DNA of 64,000 nucleotides. Origin: Pasteurella testudinis DSM 23072 (GTDB lineage: Bacteria > Pseudomonadota > Gammaproteobacteria > Enterobacterales > Pasteurellaceae). Below, in pieces: positions 20,295-31,715 of this stretch. Within the stretch, counting starts at the first letter, position 1, and every line of letters begins with the position of its first letter. The stretch is from contig NZ_FWWV01000046.1 of NCBI RefSeq assembly GCF_900176075.1, positions 62,001-126,000 of the forward strand, written 5' to 3'. A model generated the notes under the pieces. That model was given only the letters and a program-made list of their open reading frames with translations, searched no databases and was not told the origin of the DNA. Made by a program: the position numbers and the translations under genes.

Positions 20295-20720
20295 ATGTCT
20301 AAACATTCAACCGCACTTCACACCACCAAACCCCTGATTAAGGTCGCAGTCGGAATTATCCGTAACGAATTCAAGCAGATTTTTCTGACCCGTCGTTTAG
20401 AAGGCAAAGATTTTGCCCAAAGTTGGGAATTTCCCGGCGGCAAGGTCGAAGCCGATGAAACTGCTGAGCAAGCCTTGAAACGTGAGTTAGAAGAGGAGAT
20501 CGGCATTATGGTGATTAAAGCCGAGCTCTATGAACGATTTCAGTTTGAATACCCGAAAAAAGTTATCGAACTGAGTTTTTATCTGATCGAGGAGTGGCTG
20601 AACCAGCCTTTCGGTCGTGAGGGACAGGAGGGTTTCTGGATTGAACAACACGCCTTGGACAGCGGACAATTTCCGCCAGCAAACAAGAAAATTATTGAAC
20701 GTTTGTTGAGTGAAAAATAG
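20295..20720 (+). CDS. mutT: 8-oxo-dGTP diphosphatase MutT
   Basis: MutT removes 8-oxo-dGTP from the nucleotide pool, preventing A:T to C:G transversions. The 141-residue protein has the Nudix box 'GGKVEADETAEQALKRELEE' with 'EIGI' after it (about residues 51–74), and an N-terminal 'VAVGIIRNEFKQIFLTRR' strand. An uptake sequence lies inside the first codons. It follows secA as in E. coli, separated by a terminator. Confidence 0.95.
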   Translation: MSKHSTALHTTKPLIKVAVGIIRNEFKQIFLTRRLEGKDFAQSWEFPGGKVEADETAEQALKRELEEEIGIMVIKAELYERFQFEYPKKVIELSFYLIEEWLNQPFGREGQEGFWIEQHALDSGQFPPANKKIIERLLSEK

Positions 20721-20733
20721 AGGCAGAATCAAT

Positions 20734-20767
20734 AAAAGAGCGGTTTTACAATAAAAACCGCTCTTTT
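20734..20767. terminator. Shared terminator of mutT and argD
   Basis: AAAAGAGCGGTTTT (20734–20747) and AAAACCGCTCTTTT (20754–20767) form a 14-bp stem with a 6-base loop. A- and T-rich arms make it bidirectional between the convergent mutT and argD genes. Confidence 0.85.
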
Positions 20768-20795
20768 TACAGCTAAATTAACAGATTAAAGTTAA

Positions 20796-22025
<1,230 letters not shown>

Positions 22026-22111
22026 TTACTCAAAAGTGCGGTGCAATTCACTATCTAACATAAAACGATTTGCAGCGCTTATCAATAGGTAATTTGGTAA
22101 GTGCGGTAATC

Positions 22112-22218
22112 TATAGTCAATTAAAATAAGAAGAAGACAAGGCGGCGAGTCGCAGACAGTACAGATAGTACGGCAAGACGAAGCCAACGCTGTATTGTTC
22201 TTATTTTAATTGACTATA
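22112..22218. mobile_element. Correia-like miniature inverted-repeat element
   Basis: A 107-bp non-coding element with perfect 21-bp terminal inverted repeats (22112–22132 and 22198–22218) that begin TATAGTCAATTAAA. The interior includes GACAAGGCGGCGAGTCG and CAGACAGTACAGATAGTACG (22153–22172). Recalled from memory, this closely follows the short (about 106 bp) Correia repeat of Neisseria, which has TATAGTGGATTAA ends, a very similar interior, and TA target duplication. Such elements are moved in trans by a transposase, bind IHF, and can supply promoters or RNase III sites. It lies in the divergent gap between argD and a helix-hairpin-helix gene. Confidence 0.8.
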
Positions 22219-22291
22219 ATTGCTTTCCTTTGATCAACCATGCGATACTTGGGTAAAATTCAAGCAACAGCAATCGGCTAAGGAAAACATT

Positions 22292-22528
22292 ATGCACTTT
22301 TCGGAACAAGAGAAAGCCCAGCTATTACAGCTGAAATATGTTGGCTTGAGCGTGATTGAACGCTTGGAACAGTTGGGAATTTATTCGTTTGAGCAACTCG
22401 CCAAAGAAAAAACCGAAGATATTTGCCAACAAATTTCTGCAGCGTTGGGTAGCTCCTGTTGGAAAAACAGCCCGCAAGCAAAAGCGGCAATTAATGCCGC
22501 CATTGCCTTGGCAAAAAATCAAGGCTAA
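22292..22528 (+). CDS. Small helix-hairpin-helix protein
   Basis: A 78-residue protein ('[18 protein letters not shown]' start) with a helix-hairpin-helix motif '[20 protein letters not shown]' and the ending '[20 protein letters not shown]'. It belongs to the small HhH proteins related to the TfoX C-terminal domain ('pathogenicity locus' family); the function is not established, though non-specific DNA binding is plausible. The start at 22292 has AGGAAA upstream; a TTG further up at 22220 lies just at the Correia-like element's edge and is unlikely. The last 4 bases overlap the end of tldD. Confidence 0.8.
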   Translation: MHFSEQEKAQLLQLKYVGLSVIERLEQLGIYSFEQLAKEKTEDICQQISAALGSSCWKNSPQAKAAINAAIALAKNQG

Positions 22529-23970
22529 TGCGTACCGCCCACCGTGATCTGATCGATTTTCAGCGCCGGTTGGCCGACGCCGACCGGTACGCTTTGTCCC
22601 TCTTTGCCGCACACACCGATGCCGGGATCGAGTTCCGACTCATCGGCGACCATAGACACGTTTTGCATCACTTCAATGCCGCTGCCGATTAAGGTTGCGC
22701 CGATAACCGGTTTGGTGATTTTGCCTTTTTCAATCAAATAGGCTTCCGAGGCGGAAAACACAAATTTACCGGAAGTAATGTCCACCTGTCCGCCGCCAAA
22801 GTGCGGTGCGTAGATCCCCTGATCCACCGAAGCGATCAAATCGTCAAATTTGCTTTGCCCTGCCAGCATATAAGTATTGGTCATGCGCGGCATCGGCAAA
22901 TGCGCATAGGATTCGCGCCGTCCGTTGCCGGTCGGGGCAACGCCCATCAAACGGGCATTCATCTTATCTTGCATATAACCTTGCAAAATGCCGTCTTGGA
23001 TTAACACATTACGCTGGCTCGGCACGCCTTCGTCGTCAATGGTGAGTGAACCGCGCCGATCGGCTAGAGTACCGTCATCAACAATCGTACACAACGGCGA
23101 TGTCACCAATTCGCCAATTTTACCACTGAATAACGACGATTTTTTACGATTGAAATCCCCTTCCAAACCGTGTCCGACCGCCTCGTGCAGCAACACTCCC
23201 GGCCAGCCTGCGCCTAAAACGACCGGCATCATGCCAGCAGGAGCTTGCACCGCACTTAACTTCACCAGCGCCTGACGTACCGCTTCTTTGGCAAACCAAA
23301 CTGCGCGGCTGACACCTTGATAATCCTGCAAGAACCAATCCAATGCGAAACGTCCGCCTGCGCCGGCACTGCCGCTTTGGCGTTTGCCGTCCTGCTCAAC
23401 CAAAACCGAAATCGAAAGCCGCACCAGCGGACGGATATCTGCCGCCAACGTGCCGTCGGTTGCCGCTACCAATACCTCTTCATATAACGCATTCAAACCG
23501 GCTGAAACCTGAATCACACGCGGATCTTCGCGGCGTGCGCTTTGATCGATTAAATGCAGCAATTCGATTTTCTTTTCGCGGCTTAAACTCTGTAGCGGAT
23601 CCAAAGCCGCATAGCGCTGCCGAGCCCGGGTTGCTTGCAGTATAATCGGCGTAGTTTGCGAATGCGCCGCTTGTGCAATGCCTTTGGTCGCTTCGATACA
23701 CTGCAACACCTGCGCCGCGCTGATTTGATCGGCATAAGCAAATCCGGTTTTTTCGCCACTGACCGCTCGCACGCCGACACCGCGATCGATATGGAAACCG
23801 CCCTCTTTGATAATACTGTCTTCCAGCACCCAATTTTCATCAATTGAAGATTGGAAATAGAGATCGGCATAGTCAATTTGGCGTGCGGAAAAATGATCCA
23901 ACAGATTCGCCAATGCGCCGACAGAAAGCCGGCTTGGCTCCAGTAAGGAGGCTGACACTTTATTTAGCAT
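22525..23970 (-). CDS. tldD: Metalloprotease TldD
   Basis: TldD forms a zinc protease with TldE (PmbA) that trims small peptides such as microcin B17 and CcdA. The 481-residue protein has the metal site '[20 protein letters not shown]' near residue 255 and the C-terminal '[20 protein letters not shown]' block. It is cytoplasmic. It lies 68 bp after rng; the large yhdP gene that separates them in E. coli is absent. The start uses the ATG at 23970. Confidence 0.95.
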   Translation of the reverse strand: MLNKVSASLLEPSRLSVGALANLLDHFSARQIDYADLYFQSSIDENWVLEDSIIKEGGFHIDRGVGVRAVSGEKTGFAYADQISAAQVLQCIEATKGIAQAAHSQTTPIILQATRARQRYAALDPLQSLSREKKIELLHLIDQSARREDPRVIQVSAGLNALYEEVLVAATDGTLAADIRPLVRLSISVLVEQDGKRQSGSAGAGGRFALDWFLQDYQGVSRAVWFAKEAVRQALVKLSAVQAPAGMMPVVLGAGWPGVLLHEAVGHGLEGDFNRKKSSLFSGKIGELVTSPLCTIVDDGTLADRRGSLTIDDEGVPSQRNVLIQDGILQGYMQDKMNARLMGVAPTGNGRRESYAHLPMPRMTNTYMLAGQSKFDDLIASVDQGIYAPHFGGGQVDITSGKFVFSASEAYLIEKGKITKPVIGATLIGSGIEVMQNVSMVADESELDPGIGVCGKEGQSVPVGVGQPALKIDQITVGGTH

Positions 23971-24038
23971 AATTTCTCTTTATCTATGATTAACTTGTTT
24001 TGCTATTAGTTTGTTTTGCAATCGGTTTTATCAACCGC

Positions 24039-25517
24039 CTACATGATGACCACATCAAACTGCTCTTGGTTGTAAAAGACTTCGGTTTTAACCTGCACCT
24101 GTTTACCGATAAACACTTCCAGTTCGGCTAAAATCCCGTGTGCCTCTTCGTTGATCAGATAATCCGCCACCGCTCTTGAGGCATACACCAAAAATTGTTC
24201 GCTGTCATATTGGTGATGAATGCGCACGATTTCACGCACAATTTCATAGCTGACGGTCTCCACCGTTTTCAGACTGCCACGCCCTTTGCACGCAGGGCAT
24301 TCGGTGCACAACACATGCTCCAGACTTTCACGGGTGCGTTTACGGGTCATTTCCACCAGCCCCAACTGGGTGAAGCCGTTGACACTGGTTTTAACCCGAT
24401 CGCGCGACAGCGCTTCGTTTAATGATTGCAGCACCCGTTCGCGGTGTTCTTCACTCTGCATATCAATAAAATCAATGATAATAATACCGCCCAAATTGCG
24501 CAGTTGCAGCTGTTGCGCAATCGTCTGCGTCGCTTCAACATTGGTATTGAAAATAGTTTCTTCCAGATTGCGATGGCCGACAAAGCCACCGGTATTAATA
24601 TCAATGGTGGTCATGGCTTCGGTTTGTTCGATAATCAGATAGCCGCCGGATTTCAGGTTGACCCGTTTTTCCAAACCGCGCTGAATCGCATTTTCCACCC
24701 CGTACAGATCAAACAGCGGCTGGCTGCCTGCATAGAGCGACAGACGGTCGGTCAGTTCGGGCATAAACTCTTGGGTAAAGGTCTGAACTTCCTGATAGGT
24801 CAACTTAGAGTCTATCCGAATCAAATCGATTTGCGTGCCGACGAAATCGCGTAACACCCGCTGTGCCAGCGCCAACTCGCCGTATAACATCGAACGGGTC
24901 GGATATTTGCTTTTGCGCTCCATCACTTTACGCCACAAGCGTTTCAGAAATTGCGCGTCTTGTTGTAACTCCTCCTCCGAGCAACCCTCGGACGCGGTAC
25001 GCACAATAAAACCGCCCAGTTCATCGCAATACTCTTCTACCAACGCTTTTAGTCTGGCACGTTCCTCTTCGCTTTCAATCCGCTGCGAAACACCGACATG
25101 ACTGTTTTCCGGCATAAACACTAGATAGCGCGACGGCAGCGTGATATCGGTGGTTAAGCGCGCCCCTTTGGTGCCGAGCGGATCTTTAACCACCTGCACC
25201 ACAATATCTTGTCCTTCACGCACCAGTTCGCTGATGTCTTTGACGATAAACTGCTTTTTTTCCGACTCATCGACGCATTCGGTATGCGATACGATGTCGG
25301 AAGCGTGCAGAAACGCGGCTTTTTCCAAACCGATATCCACAAATGCCGATTGCATGCCGGGTAATACCCGCATAATCCGCCCTTTATAGATATTGCCGAC
25401 CAGACCGCGTTTGGCTTCACGTTCAATGTGCACTTCTTTTAATACGCCGGTATCCAGCAACGCAATTCGGGTTTCGTTCGGCGTTACATTCACCAACAAC
25501 TCTACACTTGATGTCAT
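24039..25517 (-). CDS. rng: Ribonuclease G
   Basis: A 492-residue endoribonuclease of the RNase E/G family that matures the 5' end of 16S rRNA and decays some mRNAs. There is an S1 domain near residues 35–120 ('RGLVGNIYKGRIMRVLPGMQ'), the DNase I-like catalytic region with 'MTTIDINTGGFVG' and 'IIIDFIDM', and the zinc-link 'CTECPAC' near residue 405. It lacks the long C-terminal scaffold of RNase E. It starts 'MTSSVELLVNVTPNETRIAL'. Confidence 0.95.
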   Translation of the reverse strand: MTSSVELLVNVTPNETRIALLDTGVLKEVHIEREAKRGLVGNIYKGRIMRVLPGMQSAFVDIGLEKAAFLHASDIVSHTECVDESEKKQFIVKDISELVREGQDIVVQVVKDPLGTKGARLTTDITLPSRYLVFMPENSHVGVSQRIESEEERARLKALVEEYCDELGGFIVRTASEGCSEEELQQDAQFLKRLWRKVMERKSKYPTRSMLYGELALAQRVLRDFVGTQIDLIRIDSKLTYQEVQTFTQEFMPELTDRLSLYAGSQPLFDLYGVENAIQRGLEKRVNLKSGGYLIIEQTEAMTTIDINTGGFVGHRNLEETIFNTNVEATQTIAQQLQLRNLGGIIIIDFIDMQSEEHRERVLQSLNEALSRDRVKTSVNGFTQLGLVEMTRKRTRESLEHVLCTECPACKGRGSLKTVETVSYEIVREIVRIHHQYDSEQFLVYASRAVADYLINEEAHGILAELEVFIGKQVQVKTEVFYNQEQFDVVIM

Positions 25518-25637
25518 ACTGCACCTGTTATTATTCTTAAAATTAATGAGTTATATTCTAGCGTAAAACCGCACTTGGCAGAAATCGGATTTAAACTTCG
25601 TTCGGTTATTTTTCAGTTATTGTGACAAGGCGCAAAA

Positions 25638-25663
25638 GAAAACCCGAAACAAATCGGGTTTTC
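25638..25663 (-). terminator. murA operon terminator
   Basis: GAAAACCCGA and TCGGGTTTTC form a 10-bp stem with a 6-base loop. On the minus strand it is followed by TTTTG, about 26 bp past the murA stop. It ends the mlaFEDCB–ibaG–murA run. Confidence 0.75.
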
Positions 25664-25688
25664 AATTGGATAGTCAGTAACGTTGTTC

Positions 25689-27005
<1,317 letters not shown>

Positions 27006-27260
27006 TTAAAGACCGTTCAATAACCGCACTTGTTTCCACTTTTCAACAGTGAACGTTTTGATGGATAACGCATGAATTTCATTGCTGGAAATATATTGCA
27101 TTAGCGGGGCATAGATCAGTTGCTGCTGTTTGACTTTGCTCATTGAAGCAAAATCGTCACTGACTGCGGTTACATTGAAATGTGCATTTTCGCCACTGAC
27201 GAAAACCTCGTTCAGATTAAGTTGCTCGCGCAAAATCGCTTCTATTGCTTGTGCGTCCAT
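27006..27260 (-). CDS. ibaG: BolA-family protein IbaG
   Basis: An 84-residue BolA-like protein, cytoplasmic, with 'NAHFNVTAVSDDFASMSKVK' and the helix-turn 'QQQLIYAPLMQYISSNEIHA'. IbaG works with monothiol glutaredoxin Grx4 in iron–sulfur handling and was named for acid induction in E. coli. It sits between mlaB and murA, the same order as E. coli (mlaB–ibaG–murA). Confidence 0.9.
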   Translation of the reverse strand: MDAQAIEAILREQLNLNEVFVSGENAHFNVTAVSDDFASMSKVKQQQLIYAPLMQYISSNEIHALSIKTFTVEKWKQVRLLNGL

Positions 27261-27285
27261 TGATGTTTTTGGTTCCTTGATTTAC

Positions 27286-27612
27286 TTACTGTATAAACGG
27301 GGTTAGCCACTGTTCCAAATCATACAATTCGGCGAAATCCCGTACCAAGTGCGGTACCGCCCTTAATTTTACCGTTGTATATTGCGAATAGTGGTGAAGA
27401 ATTTCACATATTAACACAAATCCTGCGGAATCCACTGTTTGCAGATGATTTAGCTCAATATATAAACAAGATTCAGGGGATAAAAAGGCGTTTTCCGCAA
27501 ATAGCGCAGCACGCTGCTGCCACAACGGCAACAATGTGCTACGGGTCAATTCACCCTTTAATTGCAAGCAACAGCCTGGCTCGCTATTGCTGATATTCCA
27601 TTCGAAGCTCAA
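27286..27612 (-). CDS. mlaB: STAS-domain protein MlaB
   Basis: A 108-residue STAS protein, the cytoplasmic accessory subunit of the MlaFEDB transporter that binds MlaF and stabilises the complex. The STAS core shows 'CLYIELNHLQTVDSAGFVLI', with the DSAG phospho-loop signature. It lies 9 bp after mlaC and before ibaG. Confidence 0.88.
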   Translation of the reverse strand: MSFEWNISNSEPGCCLQLKGELTRSTLLPLWQQRAALFAENAFLSPESCLYIELNHLQTVDSAGFVLICEILHHYSQYTTVKLRAVPHLVRDFAELYDLEQWLTPFIQ

Positions 27613-27621
27613 GAGGCGGCC

Positions 27622-28266
27622 TTATTTTTCCAGTTTAATCGGAATGGCGGCACTTTTCTCGATTTGCGCGCTTAAGGCCTCAATGCCTTGTTGGCGCAAA
27701 ATATTGCTCCATTCGTTTTTCTTAGTTTCAACCATGCTGACCCCTTCTGCCGCCATGTCATACGCCTGCCATGCGCCGGTGCGGGTATTTTTGCGCCATT
27801 TAAAATCCAGTTTGATCGGCGCCGCACCGTTGGTTTGAATGAGATTGACTCGAATACTGACAATATTTTGCTCACCGATCGGTTTTTCTTGTTCAATCTG
27901 GATCTGTTGATTGTTATACATGGTCAACACTTGCGCGTAAGACTGTTCGATAAAGTTAGAAAACGCATTGAAGAACTGATCGCGTTGCGCCGGCGTGGTA
28001 CTTTTGAAATATTGTCCCAACACTAACGAACCGGCGTAATTCACATGTACATACGGCATCAATTCTTGTTTGACAATGGTGCGCATATAATTCGGGTTTT
28101 GTTGGATTTTTGCCTGATTGGCGCTAATCGAAGCAAATAACTTGTCCGATGCCTGCCGCATCAACTGGTACGGATTATCCGCCGCACTGGCTTGCAGTGA
28201 AGTAAATAGTGACATCAATACTATTGTGCCAACCACCATCCATTTATTTAACATTTTCTTTAGCAT
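27622..28266 (-). CDS. mlaC: Periplasmic lipid carrier MlaC
   Basis: A 214-residue periplasmic protein that ferries phospholipids between the outer-membrane MlaA–porin complex and MlaFEDB. It has a signal peptide ('KWMVVGTIVLMSLFTSLQAS', cleavage after ASA) and the Tol-Tol-Mla/MlaC domain with 'YMRTIVKQELMPYVHVNYAG' and 'FKWRKNTRTGAWQAYDMAAE'. It lies 29 bp after mlaD. Confidence 0.94.
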   Translation of the reverse strand: MLKKMLNKWMVVGTIVLMSLFTSLQASAADNPYQLMRQASDKLFASISANQAKIQQNPNYMRTIVKQELMPYVHVNYAGSLVLGQYFKSTTPAQRDQFFNAFSNFIEQSYAQVLTMYNNQQIQIEQEKPIGEQNIVSIRVNLIQTNGAAPIKLDFKWRKNTRTGAWQAYDMAAEGVSMVETKKNEWSNILRQQGIEALSAQIEKSAAIPIKLEK

Positions 28267-28295
28267 GACTTTCTCCTGTTCAGTATGCCTGCAAG

Positions 28296-28793
28296 CTATT
28301 CCGTTTTGCTTGCGTCGGTTTCAGTTTCTTTCTTGTCACCATACAAGAATTGACCGATCAAATCTTCCAATACCATTGCCGAAGTGGTGTCGTGAATCGT
28401 ATCACCATTTTTCAACATAGCGATTTCGCCGTCATCAAAACCGATATTCAGCGCAATATATTGTTCTCCGAGTAATCCGGACGTTTTAATTGAAAGCGAG
28501 CTGGTTTCCGGAATTTTGTCAAACGCCTGATCGATACTCAAACTCACTTTCGGCAGGTAGGTTTGCGGATCGAGATCGATTGCAGTCACCCGACCGATCA
28601 CCACACCGCCGGTTTTCACCGCCGCCCGCACTTTAAGACCACCGATATTGTTAAAAGTTGCTTGTAAATTATAACTTTTGCTTTCGCTAAAACCCTGCAC
28701 GTTCGCCACGCGCAAGCCTAAAAAAACCAGCGCGGCAATCCCCAACAGCAGGAACAATCCGACCCAGAACTCATATTTAATGGTTTGACGCAT
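28296..28793 (-). CDS. mlaD: MCE-domain protein MlaD
   Basis: A 165-residue inner-membrane protein with an N-terminal anchor ('YEFWVGLFLLLGIAALVFLG') and one MCE domain ('NIGGLKVRAAVKTGGVVIGR'). Hexameric MlaD forms the periplasmic ring of the MlaFEDB lipid transporter and receives lipid from MlaC. It ends in a charged tail ('GDKKETETDASKTE'). Confidence 0.95.
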   Translation of the reverse strand: MRQTIKYEFWVGLFLLLGIAALVFLGLRVANVQGFSESKSYNLQATFNNIGGLKVRAAVKTGGVVIGRVTAIDLDPQTYLPKVSLSIDQAFDKIPETSSLSIKTSGLLGEQYIALNIGFDDGEIAMLKNGDTIHDTTSAMVLEDLIGQFLYGDKKETETDASKTE

Positions 28794-28852
28794 TCTCTTT
28801 TCCCTTCTTACTTAATATCTTAATATGCTTATTTTGCCGTTTAACCATGCGC

Positions 28853-29638
28853 TTAATTGCCGCCAAACATCATGGCGGTTAACACAAAATCCAACGCCAG
28901 TACGGTTAATGACGCATGAACCACGGTTTTGGTGGTGGCGCGGCTGATACCTTCCGACGTCGGGCGCGCATCATAACCGTTAAACAACGCAATCCACACC
29001 ACTGCGATTGCAAAAACCGCACTTTTAATAATGCCGTTCAAAATGTCCGTTTGCCAACTGACGGAGTTTTGCATGACCGACCAGAAACTGCCGCCGTCCA
29101 CACCTTTCCAATCCACTCCGACCAAGGCGCCGCCCCAAATGCCGATCGCTACGAAAATCACGGTCAGGATCGGCATGGAGATGATTCCCGCCCAAAAACG
29201 CGGCGAAATCACCCGTCGTAGCGGATCGACCGCCATCATTTCCAAGCTGGAAAGTTGTTCCGTCGCTTTCATTAAACCGATTTCGGCGGTTAAGGCGGAA
29301 CCGGCGCGGCCGGCAAATAAAAGTGCGGTCACCACCGGTCCTAATTCTCGCAACAATGAAAGCGCCACCAGCTGCCCCAAACTGCTTTCCGCGGCAAAGC
29401 CGACCAACACCACATAGCCCTGCAATCCCAATACCATACCGATAAACAAACCGGAGAGTAGGATAATCAACAGTGATTGCACACCAAGCACATACAGTTG
29501 CTTGATCAGCAACGGAAAATATTTTTTCGGCTGCGGTACGCCGACCAAAGCGCCGTAGAGCATAAACCCTGAACGGCCGAGCGCACGGAAGAAACTGATA
29601 ACGACGGCACCCAATTTAGAAATGGCTGAAATAATCAT
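28853..29638 (-). CDS. mlaE: ABC permease MlaE
   Basis: A 261-residue MlaE/YrbE-type permease with about five to six membrane segments. The family block '[20 protein letters not shown]' then '[18 protein letters not shown]' lies near residues 95–130. It forms the membrane core of the phospholipid transporter that keeps outer-membrane lipid asymmetry. Its start overlaps the mlaF stop by 4 bp. Confidence 0.95.
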   Translation of the reverse strand: MIISAISKLGAVVISFFRALGRSGFMLYGALVGVPQPKKYFPLLIKQLYVLGVQSLLIILLSGLFIGMVLGLQGYVVLVGFAAESSLGQLVALSLLRELGPVVTALLFAGRAGSALTAEIGLMKATEQLSSLEMMAVDPLRRVISPRFWAGIISMPILTVIFVAIGIWGGALVGVDWKGVDGGSFWSVMQNSVSWQTDILNGIIKSAVFAIAVVWIALFNGYDARPTSEGISRATTKTVVHASLTVLALDFVLTAMMFGGN

Positions 29639-30429
29639 ACAAATAACTCGTCAATATAATTTTGTGCCGGATAATGAAACTGCACCGGTCCGTCCTCTTT
29701 TCCCGCCAAGAATTGGATCACGCGCGGATCGGCACTTCGCTGCAATTGCTCTGCCGTACCTTCCGCAATCACGGTTTGATCCGCCACAATATAAGCATAA
29801 TCGGCGATACTCAACACTTCCTTGACATCGTGCGACACCACCACTGAAGTCAGATGCAGCGTTTTGTTAAGGCGCTTAATCAAGCTGACAATCACCCCCA
29901 TGCTGATCGGATCTTGTCCGGTAAAGGGTTCGTCATACATCACCAAATCCGGATCGAGCGCAACCGCTCTTGCCAGTGCGACCCTGCGCGCCATACCGCC
30001 GGAAAGTTCCGACGGCATCAAATCCGCCGCACCGCGCAGCCCGACCGCTTCCAACTTCATCAATGCCAGTTGACGGATCATCGCTTCCGGCAAATTGCTG
30101 TGCTCACGCAACGGAAACGCAACATTGTCAAAGGTGGAAATATCGGTAAACAACGCGCCCGACTGAAACAGCATTCCCATTCGTTTGCGCACCTGATACA
30201 GTTTGGCATTCGATAAACGGGTAATATCCGTACCATCAAATAAAATTTCGCCGGCATCGGGGAACAGTTGTCCGCCTATCAATTTTAACAACGTGGTTTT
30301 TCCGATCCCTGACGGCCCCATAATCGCCGTGATCTTGCCGGTTTCGACTTTTAGATTCAGCCCTTGATAGATTGTTCTCGAACCCCGTTTGAAGGTGAGA
30401 TCCTTGACTTCAACCAAATATTTATTCAT
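29635..30429 (-). CDS. mlaF: ABC ATPase MlaF
   Basis: The 264-residue ATPase of MlaFEDB, and first gene of the leftward operon. Walker A is '[12 protein letters not shown]', the signature '[20 protein letters not shown]', and Walker B '[13 protein letters not shown]'. It has the C-terminal extension of MlaF that contacts the neighbouring subunit. It diverges from lptC across a 200-bp gap. Confidence 0.95.
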   Translation of the reverse strand: MNKYLVEVKDLTFKRGSRTIYQGLNLKVETGKITAIMGPSGIGKTTLLKLIGGQLFPDAGEILFDGTDITRLSNAKLYQVRKRMGMLFQSGALFTDISTFDNVAFPLREHSNLPEAMIRQLALMKLEAVGLRGAADLMPSELSGGMARRVALARAVALDPDLVMYDEPFTGQDPISMGVIVSLIKRLNKTLHLTSVVVSHDVKEVLSIADYAYIVADQTVIAEGTAEQLQRSADPRVIQFLAGKEDGPVQFHYPAQNYIDELFV

Positions 30430-30566
30430 TTTTCGCCTTGGTTTTATAACTGCTGCCTAACGGCAATTAGGCGAAATCTTGTATGAAATTGCTAATAATG
30501 TCAAATATTCCCCTAATTTTCTCTCGTGATTAATCTGTCCAAGCTTGCCTATCGGTAAGCGATTTG

Positions 30567-30575
30567 TGTTAGAAT
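30567..30575 (+). promoter_or_regulatory. Extended -10 promoter before lptC
   Basis: TGTTAGAAT (30567–30575) fits an extended -10 element (TG, one base, TAGAAT) about 55 bp before the lptC start. No good -35 lies at the usual distance, which an extended -10 can tolerate. Confidence 0.45.
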
Positions 30576-30629
30576 TCAACATTGGTAATTTTTTAATCCT
30601 TTAAATATCACAGTACAGCAGGAAAATTG

Positions 30630-31214
30630 ATGAATGCTCGTTGGAATATCGTCTTAGTGGTGATCGCACTGGCTTTGCTCGGCTGGTATTACTCCTTAAA
30701 TCAACAGGATGAAACCGGTTTGGCTGCCCGCATTCAAACTAGCGATAGCCCTGATTACACCGCAAACAAAATGGAAACTACGCTCTATTCCGTCGACGGA
30801 CGCAAGCAGTATGTCGCCACCGCCGATGAAGTCGAATATTTTCAGACCAGTGGCGATACGCTGTTTAAATCGCCGGAAGTGTATTTATTCGAAGCCTCCA
30901 AAAGCGGCGGTAATCCGGTTAGAAGCTGGCGGTTGAGCGCTGATCAGGCCAAAATCAGCAAAGACAAAATTCTCTATTTAGATGACAACGTTTCGATCCA
31001 AAGTTTGTTGCCGGAAAGCAAGATTCACAGCCTGCAAACCTCAAGTGCGGTTGTCAATCTAACGACACAGGATATAACATCTGATACAATGGTCAGCATT
31101 GTCGGTCAAAGTTTTACTACGACCGGAAAAAGTTTAAACGGTAATCTTCGCCAACAGGTCGCAACCTTAAAAGAGCAGGTACAAACCCACTATGAAATTC
31201 AAAACACTCAGTAA
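30630..31214 (+). CDS. lptC: LPS export protein LptC
   Basis: A 194-residue bitopic protein with an N-terminal membrane anchor ('NIVLVVIALALLGWYYSL') and a periplasmic beta-jellyroll (LptC/DUF1239). It passes lipopolysaccharide from LptB2FG to LptA. I start at the ATG at 30630, with GGAAAA upstream, rather than the TTG before it. The 3' end overlaps lptA by 23 bp. An uptake sequence lies within at about 31043. Confidence 0.93.
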   Translation: MNARWNIVLVVIALALLGWYYSLNQQDETGLAARIQTSDSPDYTANKMETTLYSVDGRKQYVATADEVEYFQTSGDTLFKSPEVYLFEASKSGGNPVRSWRLSADQAKISKDKILYLDDNVSIQSLLPESKIHSLQTSSAVVNLTTQDITSDTMVSIVGQSFTTTGKSLNGNLRQQVATLKEQVQTHYEIQNTQ

Positions 31215-31701
31215 ATCACTGCTATTGGCCGGTACGCTTTTACTCTCTTTTTCTGCTTCGGCATTGAAAAGTGATACCCAGCAACCGATTAATATTACTT
31301 CTGATAACCAATCGTTAGATTTGGAAAAAAATATCGTCACCTTTTCCGACAACGTGGTGATCACCCAAGGCTCGATTTTGATTAATGCCCGCCAAGTAAC
31401 CATCACCCGTCCTGCGGATAGCAGCGGAAAGGAAAAAATCGAAGCGTTGGGCAGTCCGGTGACCTTTCAGCAACAGCTTGACAACGGAAAACCGATTAAC
31501 GGCCGAGCCGGTAAGGTCAATTACGATCTCGGCAGCCAATATCTGGTGCTGACCGGAAATGCCCAACTGAAACAGTTGGACAGCCAAATTGATGCCGAAG
31601 TGATTACCTATGATGTACAACAACAGAAAATGATTGCCAAGAACAGCGGCAAAGGGCGGGTGAAAACCATTTTATATCCGTCACAATTACAACAAAAATA
31701 A
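31192..31701 (+). CDS. lptA: LPS transport periplasmic bridge LptA
   Basis: A 169-residue periplasmic protein with a signal peptide ('LLLAGTLLLSFSASA') and an OstA/LptA jellyroll ('PINITSDNQSLDLEKNIVTF', 'GRAGKVNYDLGSQYLVLTGN'). LptA oligomers bridge LptC and LptD for LPS passage to the outer membrane. It lies between lptC and lptB in the conserved order. Confidence 0.95.
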   Translation: MKFKTLSKSLLLAGTLLLSFSASALKSDTQQPINITSDNQSLDLEKNIVTFSDNVVITQGSILINARQVTITRPADSSGKEKIEALGSPVTFQQQLDNGKPINGRAGKVNYDLGSQYLVLTGNAQLKQLDSQIDAEVITYDVQQQKMIAKNSGKGRVKTILYPSQLQQK

Positions 31702-31715
31702 CAGGTTAAGCTTTT

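Noticed and set aside
22220-22291. A longer start for the helix-hairpin-helix gene (TTG at 22220)
   Set aside because: It begins at the edge of the Correia-like element and has no ribosome site, while the ATG at 22292 has AGGAAA upstream and starts the conserved protein.
25622-25632. GACAAGGCG near 25623 as a second Correia-like copy
   Set aside because: Only nine bases match, without inverted ends; it is chance similarity.
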